Positions 8,391-17,497 are shown, numbered from the stretch's first letter. The stretch: DNA of 64,000 nt from CAMFKD01 sp964436955 (GCA_964436955.1 CAYTFC010000001.1:57679-121678), one strand, 5' to 3'. Notes: generated by a model from the letters alone, not told the origin. Numbers and translations are program-made.

Positions 8391-9115
8391 CAAAACCACC
8401 CATTCACCTTCTACGCTTAGAAGCTTGCCCCATTTGGGAGCAGCTGCGTATTGAAGAAGCCCTTATCCGAGCGGATGAGCGTAATTGGTGTGTCGTTAAC
8501 AATGGGTCGCCCAAAGCGATCGTCATGGGCATTTCGGGCAAGGCCAATCAACTTCTCGATCTATCAAGGTTAAGAGAGAGCCCCATCCCGGTGATCCGGC
8601 GCTTCAGCGGCGGAGGAACTGTCGTGGTGGATGCGAATACCCTCTTTACCACGTTCATTTGTAATCATAGCGCTCTGCCTATTCAGCCCTGCTATCCGGA
8701 GCCTATCATGCGCTGGACAGAGGCCTTCTATTCACCATTGCTTCCGCCCAAGTTTCGGCTTATGGAAAATGATTACGTTATTGGCGCCCATAAATTTGGG
8801 GGAAACGCCCAATATCTAAGAAAGAACCGATGGTTACATCACAGCTCAATGCTCTGGGATTACTGCCCGATCAATATGCAATATCTGTTACTGCCTGAAA
8901 AGCGTCCGAAATACCGCGAAGATCGCACGCACGATGTGTTTTTGAGTCGATTGTCTGAGCATTTCCCATGTCGACATGAGTTCCTAAATGCAGTTATTCA
9001 GAGATTAACGGATTTTTTTAAGGTTGACGTGATAGAACTAGAGTCCGTTCAAGAGGTTCTGCAGCGTTCTTATAGGATGACTACTAGAGAAGAAAAGCCG
9101 TCGTTAGGGGTCTGA
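8387..9115 (+). CDS. lplA: Lipoate-protein ligase A
   Basis: 242 residues. LplA activates free lipoate with ATP and attaches it to the lipoyl domains of 2-oxoacid dehydrogenase E2 subunits and the glycine cleavage H protein. The catalytic BPL/LplA fold is visible: RRFSGGGTVVVDANTLFTTF (substrate-binding RR-x-SGGG loop), then DYVIGAHKFGGNAQYLRKNR with the conserved catalytic Lys, and WLHHSSMLWD. It is shorter than E. coli LplA because it lacks the C-terminal accessory domain, as in other chlamydial copies. The ATG overlaps the mnmG stop (ATGA). The mnmG-lplA pairing is a recurring chlamydial arrangement. Scavenged host lipoate is the likely substrate. Confidence 0.93.
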   Translation: MTKPPIHLLRLEACPIWEQLRIEEALIRADERNWCVVNNGSPKAIVMGISGKANQLLDLSRLRESPIPVIRRFSGGGTVVVDANTLFTTFICNHSALPIQPCYPEPIMRWTEAFYSPLLPPKFRLMENDYVIGAHKFGGNAQYLRKNRWLHHSSMLWDYCPINMQYLLLPEKRPKYREDRTHDVFLSRLSEHFPCRHEFLNAVIQRLTDFFKVDVIELESVQEVLQRSYRMTTREEKPSLGV

Positions 9116-9126
9116 AGGGCGAGCCT

Positions 9127-9315
9127 TCAACCGGCTTGTAAAGGTGGGTTCACTTCCCAGAGCGAGGAATCCTCAAACTCGGCGTCATGATCCCCTGACA
9201 AAAAATATCGTTGACGGGCATATATGCCCAACAGGATGTCCCTATCGACAGCACCTCTAATCTTATCAAATTGTCGATTAAATTGCTCAAAAACATCCTG
9301 CCGCTTTGTTGCCGC
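9127..9315 (-). pseudogene. 3' remnant of an unidentified gene
   Basis: An open frame of 62 codons with no ATG or GTG start reads KRQDVFEQFNRQFDKIRGAV, continues through IYARQRYFLSGDHDAEFEDS and ends SLWEVNPPLQAG. Residue use looks like real protein. Its 5' side runs straight into the palindromic repeat at 9311-9348, where the frame stops. This suggests that the upstream part was lost when the repeat arrived. A TTG start inside (before GIYARQ) would give about 37 residues, which I think less likely. Family unknown. Confidence 0.4.
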
Positions 9316-9348
9316 TTAGGCGAAGCGGCGCTACAACGTGTAACAGAA
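9311..9348. repeat. Copy of the GCCGCTTcGGCGAAGCGGC dispersed palindrome
   Basis: GCCGCTTAGGCGAAGCGGC (9311-9329) continues as GCTACAACGTGTAACAGAAC. The same core plus tail recurs near 63954-63992, with the core also at 20802-20820 and 27457-27475. It lies between the gene remnant and the 3' end of the glycosyltransferase gene, where it may serve as a transcript end. Confidence 0.75.
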
Positions 9349-9361
9349 CTAGGGAGATGAT

Positions 9362-10951
9362 TTAGTAGCGTTCCGGCTCTTCGGGGGCTTTACCGTTGTA
9401 CCCGAGGCACTGGAAAACCAGGGCTGTCTTCACGACCTTGCCATAACTTGTATAGAGCGTTCTTCGCCCCAGAAATTGGACTTGCCGGAAGTAGGGGCGC
9501 AACATCGCTTTAATGCGTCTTACCTTGGGACCTAAGGGCTCATCGACCTGCTTGGCCTGCTCAATATCAACAAAAAAGCCTGTGTGTCCCACTTCTAGAT
9601 CACGCATCTGGGGCCAGAAGGAAAACTGATTTTTGCGATTTCCTTCGCTGTTAAAGAAATAAGCACGCTCTTGGTTTTCGTTATAAAAACTCAGAACACT
9701 AGTCGTCTGATAGCGACTGGCAAACAAGAAATCCTGCTCTGCATCGAAATTAGAAGCTCGTAGTTCTTTTTCTAGCTTTTCCCATCCCAAATTGTGTCTA
9801 AAGGGATTAATACCATAAGGCAAGGGCGCGGAGGGCCAAACACTGTTGTTCTGAATGTAGGGGATACTTAAAGTCAATGAAGTGAAAAAGGCCGCTAACA
9901 TCACGCCAGCGAAAAGCCATGGCTTTCCATTGAATAACCAATCACATGCATACCAACATAAGGTTACTATGGCTGGTGCATAGGCGTAGACACACCAATT
10001 GCCTTGTATTTTCTTAAAAATACTAAAGAACAAATAGAGGGCAAAGATGCCCATACTGACATAAGCACAACAGCGTATGGTCATGGGGACTTTATCTTTT
10101 TCCTTCCAGATCGTCACATACGCCAGAATCAGCAATACGCCTATTATGGGTGAAAGAAGCGCAAACTGCGCCCCTAGAAAGTCAAAAAAGTTACCACTAA
10201 AAGGAACGAAAGAAGATTTATCCCCCACAACATTTGTAGACCACACATGTCTAAAAGTGACCCAACCATGTGCCTGATTCCAGATCAAGCTAGGAATCAA
10301 AGAAGCTAGAGAAATAATCATTCCAACGAGAATACCGGGATGGCGCCAATGCGGTCTAAAGTATGCTATCGCCAAGACCACAAGCCACAGCGTAAAAGCG
10401 GTCCATTTAAACAGGGCCCCGCAAAGTACGCACAAACCAATAAGTAGATAATTGGGGGTTGTATCGTGCTTAATAGCCGAAATAATGAGCGCAAAACCTA
10501 AAGTCCAAAAAAGAACATATCCTCCGTCCGTAGTGGCTAACATCGATGAAAGAATTCCCAATGGTGACAGGGCCATGACGGTGCCAGCCCAAAAGGAGGT
10601 AACGCTCTTAAGTCCACAGCGATTTGCTAGAAAATAGGTCGCCCAAGGAAGTAGGAACCCAATGATGAGAGCACCGAAGCGTACGCCTAATTCTGTATGA
10701 TCAAAGAAACGAGTTCCCAACCAGATTTGCCACGCAATTCCTGGTGGCTTGCTGTAATAACCCCAATCTAAGGCTTTACTCCAGGTCCAATATTGTGCTT
10801 CATCTGGACCCAGTCCAATACCCGCGTATAAAATAACATAGACCATTAACGCGGCTTTGGTCAGAAGAATGCAAAGCAATGACAATCGGTAATTGGGCAC
10901 TGCACCAGCTACCGGAAATTCAAGTGAGCTATAAGGAGACGGAGTCGTCAT
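9362..10951 (-). CDS. GT39/ArnT-like membrane glycosyltransferase
   Basis: 529 residues. The family transfers a sugar from a polyprenyl-phosphate donor to an acceptor (protein, lipid A or glycan) on the outer face of the membrane. The first loop carries the diagnostic acidic motif GPDEAQYWTWSKALDWGYYS followed by KPPGIAWQIWLG, which match PMT/ArnT-type enzymes. About ten to twelve hydrophobic segments follow, beginning LLCILLTKAALMVYVILYAG. The C-terminal ~150 residues are soluble and end GYNGKAPEEPERY. ATG 10951 (MTTPSPYSS) is the only good start. It appears to be transcribed alone, with a 264-base gap to sdhB on the same strand. Donor and acceptor cannot be told from the sequence. Confidence 0.8.
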   Translation of the reverse strand: MTTPSPYSSLEFPVAGAVPNYRLSLLCILLTKAALMVYVILYAGIGLGPDEAQYWTWSKALDWGYYSKPPGIAWQIWLGTRFFDHTELGVRFGALIIGFLLPWATYFLANRCGLKSVTSFWAGTVMALSPLGILSSMLATTDGGYVLFWTLGFALIISAIKHDTTPNYLLIGLCVLCGALFKWTAFTLWLVVLAIAYFRPHWRHPGILVGMIISLASLIPSLIWNQAHGWVTFRHVWSTNVVGDKSSFVPFSGNFFDFLGAQFALLSPIIGVLLILAYVTIWKEKDKVPMTIRCCAYVSMGIFALYLFFSIFKKIQGNWCVYAYAPAIVTLCWYACDWLFNGKPWLFAGVMLAAFFTSLTLSIPYIQNNSVWPSAPLPYGINPFRHNLGWEKLEKELRASNFDAEQDFLFASRYQTTSVLSFYNENQERAYFFNSEGNRKNQFSFWPQMRDLEVGHTGFFVDIEQAKQVDEPLGPKVRRIKAMLRPYFRQVQFLGRRTLYTSYGKVVKTALVFQCLGYNGKAPEEPERY

Positions 10952-11043
10952 AAGTATTCCGTATGAAAAGGCTTATCATGAACGAAATCCGAAATAAAAA
11001 ACAGTCACGGGTTTGTAAGGTTTAAGTGGATTTTTAGGATTCT

Positions 11044-11198
11044 ACCACAGAGATCACAGAGAACTCAAAGACCTGCGGCAATAAACCGTCTTTATTACAG
11101 AACTCTGTTCTTGTATCCTATCCTGTATTCGTATATCACGGGCAAATTCGCCTTTTCATTTCATGAGAACCTAAAGTCGATTCTGTGATCTCTGTGGT
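11044..11198. repeat. Element with 17-bp inverted ends
   Basis: ACCACAGAGATCACAGA at 11044-11060 is repeated in perfect inverse orientation at 11182-11198. The right half (AAAGTCGATTCT...TGTGGT...TTCTAAAA) has a diverged partner at about 43053-43090. It lies between the sdhB stop and the start of the glycosyltransferase. No target-site duplication is evident. Confidence 0.6.
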
Positions 11199-11215
11199 CA
11201 AAGTTCTAAAAGGTT

Positions 11216-11989
11216 CTAGTTTTGTTCGCGGTCGGGAAAGCTAAACAGGTCACGAAAAGCTTGCAAGGTGGTATCGCGCCCAATTGATGCAATGGCCTCC
11301 GTGAGAGGTATCTTCTTGGGACAAACCCTCACACAGTTTTGGGCATTGCCACAACCACTGACGCCCTCCTCCTCCATCATGGGCCTTAGCCTTTTGGCCG
11401 CCTGCATACGTCCTGTGGGATGAGAATTAAATAATCTCACCTGCGCTATAGGAGCTGGCCCCATGAACTTCGTGTCTGCGTTCACTTGGGGACACGATTC
11501 GCTACAGCATCCGCAGGTCATGCACGTTGAAAGAATGTAACGAATTTCCTGTGTACGCTCGCTTACTTTCGGACCTGGGCCTCTGTCATACGCGCCATCC
11601 ACGTTAATCCACGCCGAAACCTTCTTAAGGTTCTCGAACATGATGCTGCGATCCACGATTAGGTCGCGTACAAGCGGAAACTTGGTAAAGGGAGCCAATG
11701 TAACGGTATCGGATTTAGTAGCTTCCAGCAGAGGAGCTATTAGGGCTGTACAAGCTTGCCGAGGCACTCCATTAATGAGCATAGAACAGGAGCCGCAAAC
11801 TTCTTCCAAACACCCTTGTTCCCAAACGACTGGTGCGACTTTCTCCCCTTTTCGATTTACAGGATTACGCTGAATATCCATCAATCCAGAAATAACATTA
11901 GACATAGGGACAAGCGACAGTTCAAATTCCTCCCAGTACTGATTGCCAGGATTACCTCTGAAAACTCTTAAAATGTAAGTACTAGCCAT
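11216..11989 (-). CDS. sdhB: Succinate dehydrogenase iron-sulfur subunit
   Basis: 257 residues. SdhB passes electrons from the flavin of SdhA through its iron-sulfur clusters to the quinone site at SdhC. The N-terminal ferredoxin domain has CLEEVCGSCSMLINGVPRQA with the following Cys as the [2Fe-2S] ligands. The C-terminal domain has CMTCGCCSESCP and CGNAQNCVRVCPK for the [4Fe-4S] and [3Fe-4S] clusters. The open frame reaches 12031, but ATG 11989 (MASTYILRVFRGNPG) is chosen: it begins the conserved fold and avoids overlap with sdhA, whose stop is ten bases upstream. It is the last gene of sdhC-sdhA-sdhB, the order seen in Chlamydia. Confidence 0.96.
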   Translation of the reverse strand: MASTYILRVFRGNPGNQYWEEFELSLVPMSNVISGLMDIQRNPVNRKGEKVAPVVWEQGCLEEVCGSCSMLINGVPRQACTALIAPLLEATKSDTVTLAPFTKFPLVRDLIVDRSIMFENLKKVSAWINVDGAYDRGPGPKVSERTQEIRYILSTCMTCGCCSESCPQVNADTKFMGPAPIAQVRLFNSHPTGRMQAAKRLRPMMEEEGVSGCGNAQNCVRVCPKKIPLTEAIASIGRDTTLQAFRDLFSFPDREQN

Positions 11990-11999
11990 AATTGCAATC

Positions 12000-13889
12000 C
12001 TAAAAGGGCAATGGAATGTTTTGGGGAACATTATTTAGGGTAGGCTGAACCTTCTTTGCAGTACTGTAGTCACGATGAATAGGGTCAAGATAGCGCAAAT
12101 CCACAGGTCGATAGCTAATGACCGGCTCATCTTTAGCGGAATCGTAGGTAGCTATTGTGGTCTTAAGCCAATTTTCATCGTCGCGCTTAGGAAATTCGGG
12201 TTTATAGTGTGAACCGCGAAATTCATCGCGATGCAGTCCACCCTTAGCCACAATAAGAGCAATTTCAAGCATCGCTTGAAACTGATGCGCAAAGATATAA
12301 GTCTGGTTGGCAAACTGGGAATGATCGGCAAGAGAGATGTTTTTGTACCGTTCGCGGATGCTCTTAATGCCCTCAATGGTTTTAGCAAGCTCTTTGTTAT
12401 TGCGTAGAGTGGTACAGCTACCCACTAACATTGTTGATAATTCGTCGTGAAGCAAAAACACGTTCTCATTGCCACTGCGAGCCATCAAATCGCGTCGAAT
12501 ATCTTCTTCCGCACGCAGGGCATCCTCAAAGATTGTCGAAGAACTATCGCTATAGGATTTACCTAAAGATTTTAGATAGCGCGGAATCTCACATCCAGTG
12601 ACCAAGCCTGCAAAGATACACGATAGCAGGGAATTAGCTCCTAAACGATTTGCTCCGTGATATTCAAAGTCGGATTCCCCGGCATTAAAGCATCCGGGAA
12701 TATTGGTCATTTGTCGGTATCGATCCCATCGATCGGGATCTTCAAGTGCCGGCCAATCAACCCATCCTCCGCCCATGGAATAATGAACGGCCGGAAAAAT
12801 CTGCATCGGAATTTTTCGCGGATCGGTTCCAGTAAACTTCTCGTAGATATCTAAAACTGAATCTACCTTCTTGAGCGTTTTCTCTGGCAGATGAGAGACA
12901 TCCAAATAGACCTGCATTTGGCCTTCGGCACCTAATCCAAGGGTGCAAATGCGTAGAATTTCTCGGGATCCGATGTCTCGCGGCACAAGGTTGCCAAAGG
13001 CAGGATACATTTCTTCTAAGAAGTACCAAGGCTCGCCAGTTTTACCACAGGGAATTTCGCGTCCTTGCGGATCTGTGATGGTTTTGGTGGAATCTCCATA
13101 AACCCACACGCGCCCGCCCTCTCCGCGCACCGATTCCGATATAAGGCGTAGTTTATCGCGTCCAGGAATTGCTGTAGGATGTATTTGAATGAACTCCCCA
13201 TTTGCATAATGCATACCTTGCATGTAGGCACGTCCGTTGGCCGCACCAGTACAGAAGGTAGAATTTGTCGATTTTTTAAAAATTAGGCCAGGACCCCCTG
13301 TCGCAATAATCACCGCATCTGCTTTAAGAACTTCGAGCTTAAGATTAAAAAGATTATGAACCACAACGCCACGAGTAACGCCTTGTTCATCGAGCACAAG
13401 CCGCAGAAATTCCCAACCCTCATAACGCTCGACCATTCCACGGACTTCATACCGACGCACCTGCTCATCCAAAGCATAGAGAAGCTGTTGTCCCGTTGAG
13501 GCTCCGCAAAATGCTGTACGATGGTAAAGGGTACCACCAAAACGTCGAAAATCTAGGTTGCCTTCAGGCGTCCGATTGAATGGACACCCAAACCGATCAA
13601 GCATGTGGATAATCGCCGGACCAGCAAAACACATTTCTAAGACAGGAGGTTGGTCCGCTAGAAAATCGCCGCCTTTGAGCGTGTCATAGGTATGAATGAT
13701 TGGGGAATCATCCTCGCCCATCAGGTTCATTGCTGCGTTGATTCCACCTTGTGCACAAACGGAATGAGAGCGTTTACAAGCTGTGACGGAGACGATTTTA
13801 ACGTGACAACCCTTCTCAGCAAGCTTCATGGCAGCAGACAGGCCTGCTAAACCACCACCGACCACAATGACTTCATTTTCATGCTTCAT
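12000..13889 (-). CDS. sdhA: Succinate dehydrogenase flavoprotein subunit
   Basis: 629 residues. SdhA oxidises succinate to fumarate using covalently bound FAD and is the catalytic subunit of complex II. The dinucleotide fold is VIVVGGGLAGLSAAMKLAEKG. The flavin-attachment His lies in SHSVCAQGGINAAMN, in the characteristic CAQGG context. Further conserved parts are FIQIHPTAIPG, ISESVRGEGGRVWV, HYSMGGGWVDW and GANRLGANSLLSCIFAG. Length and type match the Bacteroidetes/Chlamydiae/epsilon-like SdhA that pairs with a single-subunit cytochrome b558 anchor. Only five bases separate it from sdhC upstream. Confidence 0.97.
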   Translation of the reverse strand: MKHENEVIVVGGGLAGLSAAMKLAEKGCHVKIVSVTACKRSHSVCAQGGINAAMNLMGEDDSPIIHTYDTLKGGDFLADQPPVLEMCFAGPAIIHMLDRFGCPFNRTPEGNLDFRRFGGTLYHRTAFCGASTGQQLLYALDEQVRRYEVRGMVERYEGWEFLRLVLDEQGVTRGVVVHNLFNLKLEVLKADAVIIATGGPGLIFKKSTNSTFCTGAANGRAYMQGMHYANGEFIQIHPTAIPGRDKLRLISESVRGEGGRVWVYGDSTKTITDPQGREIPCGKTGEPWYFLEEMYPAFGNLVPRDIGSREILRICTLGLGAEGQMQVYLDVSHLPEKTLKKVDSVLDIYEKFTGTDPRKIPMQIFPAVHYSMGGGWVDWPALEDPDRWDRYRQMTNIPGCFNAGESDFEYHGANRLGANSLLSCIFAGLVTGCEIPRYLKSLGKSYSDSSSTIFEDALRAEEDIRRDLMARSGNENVFLLHDELSTMLVGSCTTLRNNKELAKTIEGIKSIRERYKNISLADHSQFANQTYIFAHQFQAMLEIALIVAKGGLHRDEFRGSHYKPEFPKRDDENWLKTTIATYDSAKDEPVISYRPVDLRYLDPIHRDYSTAKKVQPTLNNVPQNIPLPF

Positions 13890-13894
13890 AATAA

Positions 13895-14881
13895 TTAATT
13901 TCTCAGGTTAAGCCAGTAGGTGCCAACGGCTGCAGTGACCCCTAAAAATGCAATTAGCAACATTAAAACTGTAGAAAGATAAAGGGCCAAACGCTGTGAT
14001 TTTTCCGTTAACGTGACACCCCAAGTGATAAGAAACGTCCACAATCCATTAAAAGCATGGTAACACGTAAACAACACAAAAAGACTATACAGGGCGACCA
14101 TGATCGGAGATTTAAAACTCTCTCGCACCAGTAACAACGATGCAGCCCCAAAATTGTTGGCAACAGCGATGACATGATGATCGTCAATCGGCTTTCGTTG
14201 AAGTGCCGCGATCCATTCTTGCCACTCGTGATAGTCTTGTTGAGACTGCAGTTGCTTTTCCTTAGACGCATCAAAGACTTCATCTTTTGGCCCTGTGAAA
14301 AAACTCACTTCAGGCTGGTTGATGGCAACTGATGCTTGGTTGATAGGCTTTTCCTCCGAGGCCTGAGCAATGCGCTTAGCGTCGTAAAGCGACACGTGGA
14401 GCCTTTCAGATAGCGTATAGAGTCCCGCATCCATACCCACTTTAGCCATGTAATATTCCTGCCCATCCTTTTCTACCGCCCAAGGATATTCTAAAAATCG
14501 CATGTGAACCACATGTAAGATCACACCCACCAATAGCACCCATGACGTCAGGCGCATCCAGGTAAAAGCGCGATTGCGTCCATAGGGGAGTGATGGCTTT
14601 GAGCCGTCACTCGGCCAGGAATTCGTCTCCGCCATGAATAGGCGCTTAACGCCCCATATCATATGAACCGCAAAGGGAAGTGCTAGAAGCAGAATCTCAA
14701 TTACACGCACATAAGGTATTGCTTCCAATGAATTGGCTTGTGCGATAAAGCCCACTCCATCATTAAAGGCCGCTTGTGAGTTGGTAACGAGATGCAAAAT
14801 CAAAAATAAAACGAGCCATAAACCCGACAGTGAATGGATTCGTCGCCAAAGAAAGGGATTTGGAATTGAAGGAGGCGCCAT
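13895..14881 (-). CDS. sdhC: Succinate dehydrogenase cytochrome b558 subunit
   Basis: 328 residues. It anchors SdhAB to the membrane, binds heme b and reduces the quinone. Five hydrophobic helices are visible: SLSGLWLVLFLILHLV, VIEILLLALPFAVHMIWG, TSWVLLVGVILHVVHM, PIMVALYSLFVLFTCYHAFN and LYLSTVLMLLIAFLGVTAAV. Candidate heme ligands are the His residues within or beside them (LILH, FAVHM, ILHVVH, YHAFN). A single five-helix subunit with no sdhD is the B-type arrangement. A long soluble insert (about residues 140-235) lies between helices 3 and 4 and contains a DHHVIAVANNFGAAS segment. First gene of the operon; its promoter should lie in 14882-15060. Confidence 0.93.
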   Translation of the reverse strand: MAPPSIPNPFLWRRIHSLSGLWLVLFLILHLVTNSQAAFNDGVGFIAQANSLEAIPYVRVIEILLLALPFAVHMIWGVKRLFMAETNSWPSDGSKPSLPYGRNRAFTWMRLTSWVLLVGVILHVVHMRFLEYPWAVEKDGQEYYMAKVGMDAGLYTLSERLHVSLYDAKRIAQASEEKPINQASVAINQPEVSFFTGPKDEVFDASKEKQLQSQQDYHEWQEWIAALQRKPIDDHHVIAVANNFGAASLLLVRESFKSPIMVALYSLFVLFTCYHAFNGLWTFLITWGVTLTEKSQRLALYLSTVLMLLIAFLGVTAAVGTYWLNLRN

Positions 14882-15070
14882 GTTGTCTACCTAGTAAAAC
14901 AATATGGCGCACTGTAACAACTACAAATTTTAATCGCTAGGATTAGCATTCAATGAATTTGAGGTGATCAGTTTTTTGTGTCTCCATAGCCCGAAGGAGA
15001 TAATTACATAAGTCAGGCTGGCCTTTTCTAATTTTGTTCGTGACTTAACTAAATGTAAGTGTGGTAACTA

Positions 15071-15336
15071 CGACCGCGAAGTGGTCGAATAGATATAGCC
15101 ATGGGTAAGACCTCGAAAGAGGTCGCAACCCATGGTAATGGCAATAAATTCCTGAACCCCGAACGGGGTTCAATATTCTTAAAATCTCATCTAAAATATA
15201 TTGTGGGCGATATTGAACCCCCGAACGGGGTTCGAGTTCTTCTCGCACTTTCCATGGGTCGCGACCTCTTCGAAGTCTTACCCATGGCTAATTACATCAC
15301 GCCACCTTTGTGGCGTTATTAGCCGCTTTGCGGCTA
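15071..15336. repeat. Cluster of seven hairpins arranged as a nested inverted repeat
   Basis: Within a 498-base gap: GACC-GCGAAGT-GGTC (15071-15087); a two-level hairpin from CCATGGGT to ACCCATGG around GACCTC-GAAA-GAGGTC (15099-15135); GAACCCCGAACGGGGTTC (15154-15171); a near-identical hairpin (15214-15232); a two-level hairpin (15252-15287) that is close to the reverse complement of the one at 15099; ACGCCACC-TT-TGTGGCGT (15299-15316); and AGCCGC-TTT-GCGGCT (15320-15336). The order A, B, B', A' makes the whole block symmetric. It lies between the stop of the exported-protein gene and the sdhC promoter region. A degraded relative of the first two hairpins is at 63708-63775. Confidence 0.85.
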
Positions 15337-15379
15337 TCCCTCAAATACTTAGCGTGTATTTACGCCTATGGTTACAACC

Positions 15380-16186
15380 TTAGCGCTTGGCAGAAGATCC
15401 GAGTAGATTTTCTTCGGCGCGTATGACCATTTTTTTTGCCCAAGGAGCAAAAGTAAGTCCCCAAGGGTGACGAATGGCGATTTTACCTTTAGAACCTTCT
15501 AAGGTGAGATCGCTCCAACCACCAAGTTTATCACCAACAGCAGGTTTCAAAACAATAGTCGCTACACCAGATGCGTCAAACTCGATCTCTTTTGTAATGA
15601 CCTCTTCACCAGAACGTGCAAAGTGTTTTACTTTCTCATTTGGATTGAATCCTTCAGCTTTGACCTTATAGATCGACAGGATGGGATTAACGATCTTAAA
15701 GGTAAGCTTATAACCAGCCTCATTGGTAATCACCCATGGAAATGGGGTAAAGGCCACACGAGAAACAGCTTCCCCCTGCATATTCACCACAAACACTTGG
15801 AATTCTTGGCCAGGAGCCGTATCAGTTGGACTGGTCACATACAAAGAGCGCTCTGCATCTTCAACGAGATAAACACTGCCATCCTTATCAAAAGCAATCT
15901 TTTGCACATCGCCTACGATACCACTAAGAGGCATGTTGACGAGCAAAAATTCTTGGTCAACGGGAGCTCCTTTCGCATGAAATGAATAGGCATAATGACC
16001 AATCGATCGCATGGCCTCTAAAGGTTGATCCACAACTTCAATAGCGAAAGTCTTTTGATCATCTTTAAAGTTTAAAAGAGTTTCACTGCTGACTTTATAT
16101 TTGCAAGGTTGTCTGGAAGACGCTTCCACTTCAGAAATACCAACAATTGAACCGAGAGCTATTGCACAAGCCATTACGATACGCAT
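15380..16186 (-). CDS. Exported protein of unknown function
   Basis: 268 residues. An N-terminal signal peptide (MRIVMACAIALGSIVGISEV, cleavage probably after EASS) sends it out of the cytoplasm. The mature part is rich in beta-forming sequence: VYLVEDAERSLYVTSPTDTA, then QEFQVFVVNMQGEAVSRVAF, then an Ig-like GFNPNEKVKHFARSGEEVIT and GVATIVLKPAV. Two or three Ig-like beta-sandwich domains are plausible. There are few cysteines and no recognisable catalytic motif. The AGGAGTAACGGA-ATG context gives a strong ribosome site at 16186. It is transcribed alone toward the hairpin cluster. Related chlamydial proteins may exist, but I do not recognise a named family. Confidence 0.7.
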   Translation of the reverse strand: MRIVMACAIALGSIVGISEVEASSRQPCKYKVSSETLLNFKDDQKTFAIEVVDQPLEAMRSIGHYAYSFHAKGAPVDQEFLLVNMPLSGIVGDVQKIAFDKDGSVYLVEDAERSLYVTSPTDTAPGQEFQVFVVNMQGEAVSRVAFTPFPWVITNEAGYKLTFKIVNPILSIYKVKAEGFNPNEKVKHFARSGEEVITKEIEFDASGVATIVLKPAVGDKLGGWSDLTLEGSKGKIAIRHPWGLTFAPWAKKMVIRAEENLLGSSAKR

Positions 16187-16267
16187 TCCGTTACTCCTAA
16201 AAAAAGGGAATTAATCAGGGCAATAGATTAGCCAGTATGCCCGATTTTGGCAAGATTTAAACCGATA

Positions 16268-17377
16268 TTAATGGGTCTGTGTAGGCTCTTTTTTTTGGTA
16301 GTCATTCACCGCATCTAGAATTCGATTAATGCCCTCTCTATACAAACCATAACTAATTAGATTTTCATCACTAGTAAAGCCACCTGAAGCATGAAACCTA
16401 CGCCGATTTATGGCCTTATTTATGGAGTCAAAAGAGTCAACACCTAGCTTTGGCAGCCAATAACTCATAAAGTCATTCTTCTTAGTATGTATAGCAGCCT
16501 GTATAAAAGTATCTAGAACCTCAGGATCAGAATCTAATTTTTCACCCAGCAAGGGCATTGTAGGCTCTGGCAATGTCTCTGCATAGACCCATCGAATGGT
16601 GGAATACTTTTCTCCCAGCCACTCTCGTTTTTCAATAATTTGTTCTTTTTGTTCGTTAGTAAGGAGATCTACAAAGCATTCGGTTTGCCAAAAACAAACT
16701 GCACCATCCCAAATAGAGTAATTATTTGCATATTCATCTAGTAGCAAAAACTGCCCTTCAAATCCGTAGAGATCTAGTAATCTCTTACATGCTGCTTTCC
16801 ATATGGTACCAGCTAAAGCATCGTTCTGATTAAGAGATAAGTCTAACGTCAGCACTTGCAAGGGTCTAAAAGAATCTAGTGAATGAATACTAGCCAGGTA
16901 AGAATTAGCTAATTTTTCACACCTTGATTCTGCCAGTTCATTTTGAGGATTGCATAAATACTGAATACATGTGGTATATTTTAATATATCACTAATAGCA
17001 TCCCATTGATGATCATTCGAAATTCCAGCAAAGGTACTTAGCAAGAATGTAGATTCCTCTTTCCATAAGTCCCCCAACCCAGCGCAAAACCATTCTGAGA
17101 CCGTGCCCAAAGCTTGATCGACAGTGCCATGATCAGCTAGCAATTGCATCAATTGCTCTATGTTATTTCTAAGAGCCGCTCTTTTTTCATTATTTTCTGA
17201 TTCAGGCGAGAGCTTATACCATTCTCTAACATTGTTTCTAACGGTATTAAGAATCAATTGCATTGACTGTGGGGAGATCTTACCGTCCGGACCACACAAA
17301 TTCGTGATTGAATTTGGTTTATTTGCCAAAGCAGTAATCTGATAAAAAGGGCCCGCTAAGTTGCTAGTAACTTCCAC
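16268..17377 (-). CDS. Hypothetical soluble protein, effector-like context
   Basis: 369 residues, beginning at GTG 17377 (VEVTSNLAGPFYQITALANK) with a weak GAGAGC upstream. No family recognised. It has no signal peptide or membrane segment and is rich in amphipathic helices and Trp (AVCFWQTECFVDLLTNEQKE, GTVSEWFCAGLGDLWKEEST), suggesting an all-alpha solenoid. The C-terminal part (NAINRRRF, SYGLYREGINRILDAVNDYQ) is also helical. It stands beside two proteins with host-directed folds and has the same AT-rich base composition, so it may be part of an effector cluster; that is inference from position only. Confidence 0.6.
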   Translation of the reverse strand: MEVTSNLAGPFYQITALANKPNSITNLCGPDGKISPQSMQLILNTVRNNVREWYKLSPESENNEKRAALRNNIEQLMQLLADHGTVDQALGTVSEWFCAGLGDLWKEESTFLLSTFAGISNDHQWDAISDILKYTTCIQYLCNPQNELAESRCEKLANSYLASIHSLDSFRPLQVLTLDLSLNQNDALAGTIWKAACKRLLDLYGFEGQFLLLDEYANNYSIWDGAVCFWQTECFVDLLTNEQKEQIIEKREWLGEKYSTIRWVYAETLPEPTMPLLGEKLDSDPEVLDTFIQAAIHTKKNDFMSYWLPKLGVDSFDSINKAINRRRFHASGGFTSDENLISYGLYREGINRILDAVNDYQKKEPTQTH

Positions 17378-17497
17378 AACGCTCTCAGTTTAATATTTTT
17401 TTGCGCTACTTTAGTGCATCATCAAAAAAGAAGTCAACCGAAATGGAATAAATACATTTCTAATCTATTTCCAGAAGGGATCAGAACCGGTAGGAAC

